Both the position numbers and the translations under genes were made by a program. A DNA stretch of 64,000 nucleotides from Rhodococcus rhodnii (lineage in GTDB: Bacteria; Actinomycetota; Actinomycetes; Mycobacteriales; Pseudonocardiaceae): positions 1 through 64,000 of the forward strand of contig JOAA01000032.1 of the NCBI GenBank assembly GCA_000720375.1. Reading direction: 5' to 3'. The notes beneath the pieces are model-generated. The model did no database searches and had not been told where the DNA came from. It worked only from the letters and a program-made list of their open reading frames with translations. Below are positions 35,315 to 43,498 of the stretch, one piece after another. The number at the start of each line of letters is the position of its first letter. Position 1 is the first letter of the stretch.

Positions 35315-35506
35315 GTCTCCCGCCGAGCACCTCAAGTGTGTCTTCCATCGGCGACCCCTCCCCCTTGGATCACGTACATCGCGTTACACGCGTAAGGGTG
35401 TTACCGAGGTTGCCTGGAACGCACCAGAATACTTCACAGTTCGCTGCCGCGGTGTTAACGATTCCGTTCGCACCCCTGCAACGGCTCGCTCAGCAGAGTG
35501 GCCGCC

Positions 35507-36895
35507 GTGAAATCCTTGAAACTCTTCGCGATCATCACTGCCGTGGCGGCGGTCGCCAGTACCGCCACGGTCAGTGCCAGTCCCGAGGCCGGCAAGCCAT
35601 CGACGTGCCGGACACCGCCGCAGGAACAGCCGCCCTTGAAGCCGACCACGGTCACCACGATCGGTGAGGCGTACTACTGCATCTTCGACAACTACTTCAG
35701 CGGTCCCGTCTTGGACAGCCGTGACCTCTTACAACCGACCTTCGCCGCGTTCACCCGGGAGCTGCAACGGCGGGGGCTCGACCAGGCGAACGCCAGCACC
35801 CCGGTGCTGACCGGCAAGCGGGACGCCGACTGGCGGGCGTTCAGCAAGGCCTACCAGGACATCGTCGCCAAGCTGCCCGCCGACGTGCACCAGGCCGTCG
35901 CCGAGGTGACCCTCACCGCGATGGTCGACAGCCTCAACGACAACCACGCCCGGTGGATGCGCCCGACGGAGTCGGACACCGTGCCGGTCGGCTTCCTGCC
36001 TTCGCACGCGCGAGGCCCCGGCCAGACCGACCCCACCACGACCGGGCCGGCCTTCGTGTCCGACCTGTTGCCGGGCAGCGCCGCCGCGAACGCGGGCATC
36101 AAGCTGGGAGACGAGATCCTCGCGGTCAACGACGTGCCGCTGTTCATCAACGGCGTCGCCGTTCCGGGTGTGGTCGAGTGGCTGATGGAGGCCAAGGCCG
36201 GTCAGCAGGTCAAGCTGACCATGCGCAGGCCGTCGACCGGCGAGACCAAGACCTACACGCTCACCGCGACCAAGCCGACAGGCCAGCCGCCGCAGCGTGA
36301 GGTGGTCGAGTCGAAACTGCTGCCCGGTGACGTGGCGTACGTGTCGATGCGCGGCTTCGCGCCCGGTGCCGCGGACAAGGTGCTCAAGGCGATCGCGGAT
36401 CTGGGGAAGGACCGGACGCTGCGTGGGGTTGTGCTCGATCTGCGTGGCAACGGCGGTGGGTCGCCTGACGAGGTCAAGAAGCTGGTCAGCTCGTGGATCC
36501 ACGGCAAGACCTACAGCTACTGGTGCGACGTGAAGGACAAGTGCACGCCGAACCGCACCGACGACTCGGTGCCGCTGGTGAAACTGCCGTTGATCACGTT
36601 GACCGACCGCATGTGTGCCTCTGCCTGTGACGCCTTCTCGAGCGCTATGAAGGTCTTGAAGTTCGGCACGCTCGTCGGCCAGCGCACCGCCGGCGCCGTC
36701 TCTGGTCCTGGGGCTGGGTGGGTGCTGGACGACGGCAGCATGATCGGCCTGCCGAAGGTCCACGAGATCGGCCCGGACCGGGCGAAGGTCGACACCGTGG
36801 GCGTGCCGCCCGACCACTTCGCGCCGATCACCGCGGCGGATCTTTCCGCTGGCCGCGACCCTGGCGTGGCGAAGGCGCTCGAACTGCTGAAGTGA
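35507..36895 (+). CDS. Secreted S41-family peptidase (C-terminal processing type)
   Basis: About 462 aa with a signal peptide (KSLKLFAIITAVAAVASTATVSA), a helical N-domain, a PDZ-like domain (FVSDLLPGSAAANAGIKLGD, EILAVNDVPL) and the S41 catalytic domain: RGVVLDLRGNGGGS, nucleophile Ser in DRMCASACDAF, Lys in SSAMKVLKFGTLVGQRTAG. An odd pair of Cys flanks the nucleophile. GTG codons at 35507 and 35498 are both possible. The enzyme should act outside the membrane. It precedes the OmpR-type two-component system by 41 nt on the same strand, possibly co-regulated. Confidence 0.88.
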   Translation: MKSLKLFAIITAVAAVASTATVSASPEAGKPSTCRTPPQEQPPLKPTTVTTIGEAYYCIFDNYFSGPVLDSRDLLQPTFAAFTRELQRRGLDQANASTPVLTGKRDADWRAFSKAYQDIVAKLPADVHQAVAEVTLTAMVDSLNDNHARWMRPTESDTVPVGFLPSHARGPGQTDPTTTGPAFVSDLLPGSAAANAGIKLGDEILAVNDVPLFINGVAVPGVVEWLMEAKAGQQVKLTMRRPSTGETKTYTLTATKPTGQPPQREVVESKLLPGDVAYVSMRGFAPGAADKVLKAIADLGKDRTLRGVVLDLRGNGGGSPDEVKKLVSSWIHGKTYSYWCDVKDKCTPNRTDDSVPLVKLPLITLTDRMCASACDAFSSAMKVLKFGTLVGQRTAGAVSGPGAGWVLDDGSMIGLPKVHEIGPDRAKVDTVGVPPDHFAPITAADLSAGRDPGVAKALELLK

Positions 36896-36936
36896 CGTTC
36901 ACGTGGGGGAAACGTCCGATCCGCTAGGCACTGGGC

Positions 36937-37590
36937 ATGCGAGTGCTGGTGGCTGAGGACGAACGGGACCTGGCAGATCTGGTCGCCACGGGGTTACGTA
37001 GGCACGCGATGGCGGTCGACGTGGCCTACGACGGTAGTGCGGCGTCGGAGCGGTTGGCCGTCAACGACTACGACGTGCTGGTACTGGATCGGGATCTACC
37101 CGAGGTACACGGCGACAAGATCTGCCAGGACCTGGTCCGATCGGGGGCACGGACCAGGATCCTGATGCTCACCGCGGCGGCTTCGGTGCCCGAGCGGGTC
37201 GCCGGTCTCGGCCTCGGCGCCGACGACTATCTCCCCAAACCCTTTGACTACAGCGAACTGGTGGCACGGGTGCAGGCATTGGGCAGACGTAGCCAGGCAC
37301 CCGTGCCACCGATGTTGCGGCGGCACGGGATCGAGATGGACACGCAACGCATGCAGGTGACGCGGGACGGCCGGTTCCTTCGCCTGTCACTGAAGGAGTT
37401 CGCGGTGTTGGAGGTGCTGATGCGAGCCAACGGCGCGGTCGTCAGCTCCGAACGGCTGCTTGAGTCGGCGTGGGACGAGCACGCGGATCCGTTCACCACC
37501 GTGGTCCGCGTGATCATCAGCAGGTTGCGTACGAAACTCGGGGACCCGCCGTGCATCCAGACCGTGCCGGGCGCGGGGTACGTGCTGTGA
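36937..37590 (+). CDS. OmpR-family response regulator
   Basis: A 217-aa regulator: receiver domain (VLVAEDERDLA, phospho-acceptor Asp51 in LVLDRDLPEVHGD, Thr in MLTAA, Lys in PKPFDYSEL) and C-terminal winged helix (LSLKEFAVLEVLMRANG, TTVVRVIISRLRTKLG, IQTVPGAGYVL). It is coupled to the kinase gene through a GTGA overlap at 37587. Confidence 0.95.
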   Translation: MRVLVAEDERDLADLVATGLRRHAMAVDVAYDGSAASERLAVNDYDVLVLDRDLPEVHGDKICQDLVRSGARTRILMLTAAASVPERVAGLGLGADDYLPKPFDYSELVARVQALGRRSQAPVPPMLRRHGIEMDTQRMQVTRDGRFLRLSLKEFAVLEVLMRANGAVVSSERLLESAWDEHADPFTTVVRVIISRLRTKLGDPPCIQTVPGAGYVL

Positions 37591-38693
37591 GACGCCGGAC
37601 CATGCGGGTCAGGCTGACCGCCCTGTACACCGGGATTTTCCTGGTCACCTCCACGATCCTGGTGATCGTGGTGAACTCGGTCTTCAGCGACCGGCTGCAC
37701 GCCAAGGTCGCCCAGATCACCCCGGACGGGCCGGTGATCAGGCCGGTTCTGCCGCCACCCCCTGGACCGTTCGCGGAGGTGGAGCAGTTGCCGGACCAAG
37801 TGCTGCGGGACCAGTGGATGGCCACCGTGATCACCATCGTGGTGCTGACCCTGCTGTCGATCGTCGCGGGCTGGTGGATGTCGGGCCGGATGCTCCGGCC
37901 GCTGCGCCGGATCACCGCGACCGCGCAACGGCTGTCACTGTCCAACTTGGACGAGCGGATTGCCCTGAAAGGCCGTAACGACGAGCTGAAAGACCTCGCC
38001 GACACGTTCGACGCGATGCTCGAACGCCTGGAACGCTCGGTGGACAGCCAGCGCAGGTTCATCGCGAACGCCGCGCACGAACTGCGAACGCCGCTGGCGA
38101 CCCAGCGTGCCGCGATCCAGATTGGACTGGAGAACGCCGAAGACCTGCCGGAGGTCAGGGCGAAGCTGCTGAGCCACAACAAGAGGACCGAGCAACTGAT
38201 CGACTCGTTGCTGGTGCTCGCCGAAGCCGACCATGGTCTCGACGCGCCGCAACCGGTCGACCTCGCGGCTCTTGTGCGGCAGACCGCGGCCGAATCGACC
38301 TCCGAGGCGATCACCATGACCGTCTCGACCGAACCGCTTGTCATCCGGGGCGATCCGGTTCTGTTGCACCGGTTGCTCGTCAACTTGGTGAGCAACGCGG
38401 TCCGCTACAACCATCCTGGCGGATCAGTACACATCGGACTTACCGCACTGGGCATGCTGACCGTCCGAAACACCGGACCGCACGTACCCGCCGATCGGAT
38501 CGCCGAGCTTTTCCAACCGTTTCGCCGATTGCACACGCGGACACGGACCGACGGCGCTGGACTGGGGTTGTCGATCGCGGCATCGATCGCGAGAGCGCAC
38601 CACGCGAGAATCACGGCGCGTCCCAACGACGACGGCGGTCTCTCGCTCGCCGTCGAATTCGGTATCCCAACGACAGTACCGGTCTCGCGTTAG
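37587..38693 (+). CDS. OmpR-partner sensor histidine kinase
   Basis: A 368-aa kinase: helix 1 (TALYTGIFLVTSTILVIVVN), a short Pro-rich extracellular loop (about residues 40-75), helix 2 (VITIVVLTLLSIVAGWW), HAMP (RMLRPLRRITATAQRL), HisKA (RRFIANAAHELRTPLATQ) and HATPase (NLVSNAVRYNHPGG, GAGLGLSIAASIARAH). The GTG at 37587 overlaps the regulator stop; an ATG at 37602 is the alternative. The stimulus is unknown. Confidence 0.94.
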   Translation: MRRRTMRVRLTALYTGIFLVTSTILVIVVNSVFSDRLHAKVAQITPDGPVIRPVLPPPPGPFAEVEQLPDQVLRDQWMATVITIVVLTLLSIVAGWWMSGRMLRPLRRITATAQRLSLSNLDERIALKGRNDELKDLADTFDAMLERLERSVDSQRRFIANAAHELRTPLATQRAAIQIGLENAEDLPEVRAKLLSHNKRTEQLIDSLLVLAEADHGLDAPQPVDLAALVRQTAAESTSEAITMTVSTEPLVIRGDPVLLHRLLVNLVSNAVRYNHPGGSVHIGLTALGMLTVRNTGPHVPADRIAELFQPFRRLHTRTRTDGAGLGLSIAASIARAHHARITARPNDDGGLSLAVEFGIPTTVPVSR

Positions 38694-38776
38694 GCCCGCA
38701 GTGGCGAGAACCTGCCAGATGGCGTGGCCGCAACTCATCCGGCGGGGTTGGTGTCCAACCGTTAGCTTCGGAAGGT

Positions 38777-41338
38777 ATGACGGGGCTTTGGGGCATCTCC
38801 TTCGACGCGACGCCCATCTCCGGTGTCGTGGTGGAGTTCGTGAAGACGGCGAAGCACTTCGCCGACCGTGGTATGCCGGTCGTGCTGGACCTCGGCTACG
38901 ACATCAAGGCCGACAAGGACGCGTTCTTCCGGCCGTACCAGGACGAAGCCCAGCTGCTGCCGGAATGGGTGCTGCTCGGCCGGATCGCCGGCGTCGAGCA
39001 GATTCCCGGGTATGACAGGGACTTCGTGGCCGAGGTGTTGCGCGAGGTCGTCGGACGCGGCGCGGGAACCCACCTGCTGCCCCAAATCGACACGATCGCG
39101 GAGCAACTGAGTGACTTGATCGTGGCGACTTGGGAAGCACACGATGTCGAGTACGTGCTGGTGGAGAACGGCACGTTGCCCGAGAACATCACGTACACCA
39201 AGGCTTTGCACCTCGCGATCGAAAAGTACGGCCGAAACCGCGGGCGGTACGTCCTCTGGCGTGACCACGACCTGATGTGGCAGAGCGAACCGAGTTCCGG
39301 CAAGTACGGCGCCTACCCATATCCGGCAACCCCGAAACCACCGAATTCACCGCACATCCACTACCTGGCGTTGCACGACCAAGCCCGCCGCAAGACGCTC
39401 GAGTGGGCGCCGCACCTGCGGGCGATCGACGTCCTGCCGAACACGTTCACGCACCGAAAGGCGACCATCCACACCGGTAACGCCGATTTCCGAAGTGATT
39501 ACGGCATTCCGGCGCAAGCACCGTTGATCGCGCGATGCACGAGAATCATCAGGCAGAAGCGGATCGACCGGGACCTGTACCTGCTGGCCGGGATCCCGGA
39601 CGCGGTCCTGTTCATTGCAGGGGATACGACCGAATCTCCGGACGAGTACCGCAGGCTTGTGGCGCTTGCCCGGCAGTTAGGTGTGACAGACCGGGTCGTG
39701 TTCGGTGGCTGGCTGGCGCCGCACGAGGACGACATCGGCCGGTCGACGGGATGCAAGTATTCGGTACGTGACCTGCTCGCACACGCGGACCTCGTGTCCT
39801 TCTTGACCTCATTCGACTACGAGAGCTACGGAAACCCGGTAGGGGAGGCCATCGCATCCGGGGTTCCGTACGTGACCACCCGGTACGAGCTGTACGACAC
39901 GGTCTACGGCAGCAAAGGGTTTCGGGCACCCCTGCTCACCGATGACCTGCCGGACGAGGACTTCATCGGACAAGTCCGGAACCTGCTCACCGACGAGGAG
40001 GAACTAGCGGAGATGGCGGAGCACAACTTCCGGCTGGGCGAGCGCGACTTCGGCACGGCACGCGACCTGTTGGACCGGCTGGTCCTGATCCCGATGGACG
40101 AAAAGGTCCGGCTCAGCGTGGTGTTACCGGTGTACAACGAGGCCGCGAACCTGCCAGCGGTCCTGGATTCGCTCTACCACCAGCGCGGGCTGGACCGGTC
40201 AGCGTACGAGGTTGTCCTGGTGGACAACAACTCCACGGACAATACAGTGAAGATCGCCAAAACCTTCGCGGTCGAACACCCGGATCTCGCCGTGCACGTC
40301 ATTCCCGAACCTGAGCAAGGCGTGTCCTGTGCGCGCCGGACGGGAATGCAGTTCGCGAGCGTACGCAGTCGTGGCCGCGTCAACGCGGAGGAGCGGTTCT
40401 ACCTCATCTCAGCGGACGCCGATTGCCGCGTCGACGAGGACTGGCTGTACGAATTGTTCGTGGCCATGGAATCCGGCAAGGCCGCGATCGGCGTCTGCGA
40501 CTATTACTACTCCGCCGCACATTTCACCGGGCGCCCACGACTCTGGGACGCGATCACCAAGACGCTGCGATGCCGCGCGGTGACGTTCGCCCTGTTCGGC
40601 GGATTCCCCGACGGCAAGGGCTTCGCGGTCGACCGGGACGTGCACGACCGAGTCGGCGGCATCGAGATCTTCTACCAGCTGCAGGACGGCCGGTTCGTCA
40701 ACCACCTGTCCGACGACTGGGACTTCGGCATCAAAGTCCGCGGCAGCGGCGAGGACATCGGTTACGTGCCCCGGTCCCGCGTGGAGATCAACCCCCGCCG
40801 GGTCGATCACGCGATCGACGAGGTGATCGCCGGCCGAGCTTATGGCTCCGACGGAATCATCGTCATGCGTGACATCCGCCCGGAGGCTTCGAGCACCGGC
40901 GCCGACCTCACCGAGGAGCAGGCCCAACAAGCGTGGGACTTCTCCATCAAGGATTTCACGCCGAAGAACACAATCCTGCCCGTCCTGCTGACACCGTCAT
41001 TGCTGGACGACGACTTGGTGATCGAGTTCTTCGGGCCTTCGCTGGCCGAGCGGTTGGGCAAGCGGATCGCGGAGATCAAAGACGAGATGCGGATGACGGA
41101 CTTCACCCCGATCCACTCGTACAAAACACCGTCCTACCGGCTCTACTTCGAATTCGCCGACGACATCTTCGCCCGCCTGCGAGCGACCGTCGGCGAGGAC
41201 ATCGGCTACCCGCCCCCGCTGCCGCCGTGTCTGCAGGACGTCCCGGCGGACCGGTTCACCGAATTCGTGAAGTACTACTGCGAAGACAGAGAATCCGGCG
41301 AAGCACACAACTACTTCGGCAACGGCGGTGTGTTCTGA
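38777..41338 (+). CDS. GT4-GT2 fusion glycosyltransferase
   Basis: An 853-aa protein joining two glycosyltransferases. Residues about 1-430 have a GT4-like GT-B fold (SGVVVEFVKTAKHFADRGM, IARCTRIIRQKRIDRDLYLL, VSFLTSFDYESYGNPVGEAI). From about residue 442 a GT2 GT-A domain follows (VRLSVVLPVYNEAANLPAVL, VLVDNNSTDNT, and the acidic metal motif ISADADCRVDEDW near 545). The last 150 residues are unassigned. There are no membrane helices, so it acts in the cytoplasm. The RBS GGAAGG is strong. The stop overlaps the next start (TGATG), tying it to a HemN-like radical SAM enzyme. The product is unknown: a two-sugar decoration of a small molecule or peptide is inference. Confidence 0.85.
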   Translation: MTGLWGISFDATPISGVVVEFVKTAKHFADRGMPVVLDLGYDIKADKDAFFRPYQDEAQLLPEWVLLGRIAGVEQIPGYDRDFVAEVLREVVGRGAGTHLLPQIDTIAEQLSDLIVATWEAHDVEYVLVENGTLPENITYTKALHLAIEKYGRNRGRYVLWRDHDLMWQSEPSSGKYGAYPYPATPKPPNSPHIHYLALHDQARRKTLEWAPHLRAIDVLPNTFTHRKATIHTGNADFRSDYGIPAQAPLIARCTRIIRQKRIDRDLYLLAGIPDAVLFIAGDTTESPDEYRRLVALARQLGVTDRVVFGGWLAPHEDDIGRSTGCKYSVRDLLAHADLVSFLTSFDYESYGNPVGEAIASGVPYVTTRYELYDTVYGSKGFRAPLLTDDLPDEDFIGQVRNLLTDEEELAEMAEHNFRLGERDFGTARDLLDRLVLIPMDEKVRLSVVLPVYNEAANLPAVLDSLYHQRGLDRSAYEVVLVDNNSTDNTVKIAKTFAVEHPDLAVHVIPEPEQGVSCARRTGMQFASVRSRGRVNAEERFYLISADADCRVDEDWLYELFVAMESGKAAIGVCDYYYSAAHFTGRPRLWDAITKTLRCRAVTFALFGGFPDGKGFAVDRDVHDRVGGIEIFYQLQDGRFVNHLSDDWDFGIKVRGSGEDIGYVPRSRVEINPRRVDHAIDEVIAGRAYGSDGIIVMRDIRPEASSTGADLTEEQAQQAWDFSIKDFTPKNTILPVLLTPSLLDDDLVIEFFGPSLAERLGKRIAEIKDEMRMTDFTPIHSYKTPSYRLYFEFADDIFARLRATVGEDIGYPPPLPPCLQDVPADRFTEFVKYYCEDRESGEAHNYFGNGGVF

Positions 41339-42771
41339 TGGACTACGCAACGGCTTTGGCTTCACTGCGCGTGCTGGACCCGTCACACCCACGACCGGGC
41401 GTGGCGGAAGCCCTTGCCGCGCCGGAGAACCAGCACCTGCTGGAGTACGTTGTGGAGGATCCATTCGGAGCGCATGTGTTCCCCGGCAACGAACCGGACT
41501 ACGAACCAACGGACTTCCTGGCCGACCTCGACACCCAACTCGCCAACACGGCCCCGATCCACTTGTGGTCGTACATCCCGACCTGTGCGTACCGCTGCCG
41601 CTTCTGCCAATACCCGGTCGTGCTCGCCAAGGGAGACAACGCCGACGCCAAAGCAAGCCAATGGGTCGACTGGAACATCAAAGAAGCGAAGTCCTGGCTG
41701 CGAGAAGTACCGGCCCTGCGAAGGGCCCCGATCGGCGAGTTCAACGTCTTCGGCGGCACACCGTCGTTGTTGCCACCGGACGCGATCCGGAAGTTGCTGG
41801 ACTTCTACCGTTCGAACTTCGCGTTCGGCCCGGACACCGCGATCCGATTCGAAGGCGACCCAAGCACATTCACCCCGGCGAAACTGGAACTGCTGGCCTC
41901 ACTAGGCGTGACCAAACTCTCCAGCGGAGTCCAATCCTTCGACGACAAGGTATTGGCCGAGTGCGGACGCGAGCACAGCGCGGACATGTGCGTATCGTTT
42001 GTCCGTAACGCCCAACAGATCGGCTTCCCCTGGATCAGCATAGACCTGATGTACGGCCTGCTCGACCAGAACATCGACAGTGTCCGCCGTGACCTGGACA
42101 CCGTGCTGGACCTGGAACTGACTGCGGTCGTCTGCACCAAATTGCACCTGAAGTCCTATTCGGACACAAGGACCGGTGTCGCGGGTGTCCAACCCGCCGC
42201 GTGGCAGATCCCGTCTTACCGAGACAAGTTGGTCCGCGACGGGCATCGATGGCCATCGCTGGGCGAGCAGTACCAGATGCGGGAGATCCTTACCGAAGGC
42301 CTGCGCGACGCGGGATATCGCGAGCACCCGACGATGTACTTCGCCCGGTCCGGCCAGGGACCGGAAGAGTGGAAGTCCATCATGGTGGATCAGCATCGCC
42401 AGGAGGCTGAAGTGGCGGTCGGCCTAGGCGGCAGCTCGAGTTGCCGTAGGTCCGAAGCGATCACAGATGTGCACTGGCAGCGTTATGCCGAAGCGGTCGA
42501 CTCCGGCCTCATCCCGCTGGGCAGCGCGACACGATTCTCCCCGGAAGCCCAGGAATCCCGCGCGATCAAGATGGCCCTGTCGACTTTGCAACCCGTGCGC
42601 AACGAGGTACACCGCAGGCGCTTCGGGCGGGACGTAATGGACGGCCCGTGGCGCGGGCAGTTGGAGTCGTTGGTGGAACGAGGGTTGCTGGTGGCTGACG
42701 ACTCGGGCATCCAGCTCACCCCGGATGGCGAAGTGCTGGTGGAGGCGATCATCAACGCGGACTTGCCGTGA
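41338..42771 (+). CDS. HemN/HemW-like radical SAM enzyme
   Basis: A 477-aa radical SAM protein. The cluster motif CX3CX2C is Cys83, Cys87 and Cys90 (IPTCAYRCRFCQYP). HemN-like landmarks follow (GEFNVFGGTPSLLPPDAIRK, RFEGDPSTFTPAKLELL, GVTKLSSGVQSFDDKVL) and a C-terminal HemN-type helical domain with WRGQLESLVERGLL. It is not the housekeeping HemN/HemW context. Similar proteins include class C radical SAM methylases and STM4012-like enzymes. It starts at an ATG overlapping the glycosyltransferase stop and ends at a strong hairpin, so the pair is a compact two-enzyme pathway. Confidence 0.88.
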   Translation: MDYATALASLRVLDPSHPRPGVAEALAAPENQHLLEYVVEDPFGAHVFPGNEPDYEPTDFLADLDTQLANTAPIHLWSYIPTCAYRCRFCQYPVVLAKGDNADAKASQWVDWNIKEAKSWLREVPALRRAPIGEFNVFGGTPSLLPPDAIRKLLDFYRSNFAFGPDTAIRFEGDPSTFTPAKLELLASLGVTKLSSGVQSFDDKVLAECGREHSADMCVSFVRNAQQIGFPWISIDLMYGLLDQNIDSVRRDLDTVLDLELTAVVCTKLHLKSYSDTRTGVAGVQPAAWQIPSYRDKLVRDGHRWPSLGEQYQMREILTEGLRDAGYREHPTMYFARSGQGPEEWKSIMVDQHRQEAEVAVGLGGSSSCRRSEAITDVHWQRYAEAVDSGLIPLGSATRFSPEAQESRAIKMALSTLQPVRNEVHRRRFGRDVMDGPWRGQLESLVERGLLVADDSGIQLTPDGEVLVEAIINADLP

Positions 42772-42775
42772 AGCA

Positions 42776-42801
42776 TTGCCCGGTCGACGGTGACCGGGCA
42801 A
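42776..42801. terminator. Strong hairpin after the GT/radical SAM operon
   Basis: A perfect 10-bp stem, TTGCCCGGTC - GACGGT - GACCGGGCAA, begins 4 nt after the radical SAM stop and is followed by CTTTTA. It can serve both this operon and the opposing small gene at 42825-42965. Confidence 0.8.
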
Positions 42802-42824
42802 CCGTGTCGCTTTTACTTGTACGC

Positions 42825-42965
42825 TCAAGCTATGATCAGCGCGTACTCTGTCATCGAGGCCGCGGTGTGGTCAGGCGGAGCCGACTCCACCATCGTGGCA
42901 GCGGTGCCGAACACCGCACCGGCAACAAACGCCGCCGCAGCAACAACCTGAGCGATCCGCTTCAT
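42825..42965 (-). CDS. Small secreted/membrane peptide, 46 aa
   Basis: A 46-codon gene with a near-ideal ribosome site (AGGGAGGT, 6 nt before the ATG at 42965). The peptide has a basic start and a hydrophobic stretch (MKRIAQVVAAAAFVAGAVFG) with a signal-peptide or single-helix look, then MVESAPPDHTAASMTEYALIIA. The C-terminal SMTEYALIIA resembles the conserved Flp-pilin motif but ends where a pilin helix would continue. No family assigned. It is convergent with the GT/radical SAM operon, sharing its hairpin, and its promoter lies beside the repeat array at 43.04 kb. Confidence 0.6.
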   Translation of the reverse strand: MKRIAQVVAAAAFVAGAVFGTAATMVESAPPDHTAASMTEYALIIA

Positions 42966-43038
42966 GTGATACCTCCCTGTAAGTGGTGCAAGAAGGCTGT
43001 CACGGCCCGCTTGCGGTTTCCTTGCCGTTGACCGAATA

Positions 43039-43485
43039 GTGCCCGATGAGGACCACAGGATGCCGGAAAGGGCAGTTCACGGTGCCGCAAAGTGCATGTC
43101 ACACTGCCGGAAAGGTGGACACGCCAAGCGAAGGCGCGCCCCGACCAGAGCGAAGGCGCGCCCTAGCCCCAGCGAAGGCGCGCCCCAGGCACAGAAAGGC
43201 GCGCCCTAAGCAGTAGTCGGCGCGATTTTGTGTGGAGTGGCGCCGCAAATAAGCTTGTCGGCGGGGCAGGGGCCGCAGGTCCTGCCCGCTTTCCCTGCCT
43301 TTTGCGGCGCAGAGGCTCCACACCAAATCGCGCCGACCCTGACACACCAGCGCGCCGACCCAGCCACAGCGCGCGCTGCGGTGACCCCAAGCGCGCCGAC
43401 CCCGCGTAGCAGCGCGCCGAAAGTAGGCACAGAGCGCGCCGCAGTAACCCGTACAGCGCGCCGCGGCGACCCACCAGCGCGCCGT
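43039..43485. repeat. Long array of 21-22-bp period with phased GGCGCGCC motifs
   Basis: The left section has 22-bp units starting TGCC(G/C)(G/C)AAAG at 43060, 43082 and 43104, the third matching the 11.9-kb element (CTGCCGGAAAGGTGGACAC). Next, GGCGCGCC at 43133, 43155, 43177 and 43198, then GGCGCG at 43219 and GGCGCC at 43239. After a central hairpin, the right section has GCGCGCC at 43350, 43391, 43412, 43434, 43456 and 43477, with GCGCGCT at 43371. Spacings are 20-22 bp, two helical turns. No protein-like frame runs through it. It fills the space between the small peptide gene and the siderophore-binding gene. Confidence 0.8.
43219..43334. repeat. Long imperfect inverted repeat in the centre of the array
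   Basis: The left arm GGCGCGATTTTGTGTGGAG (43219-43237), then GGCGCCGCAAA, pairs with TTTGCGGCGC (43301-43310) and CTCCACACCAAATCGCGCC (43316-43334). Outer 19-bp arms match at 18 of 19 positions. The loop is about 50 nt and GC-rich, with its own short stem GCAGG..CCTGC. The symmetric centre suggests a cruciform or large RNA hairpin. Confidence 0.75.
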
Positions 43486-43498
43486 GAACCTCAAGACC

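Noticed and set aside
43039..43485. CRISPR array
   Set aside because: The period is only 21-22 bp, motifs are short and variable, there are no distinct repeat and spacer blocks and no cas genes nearby.
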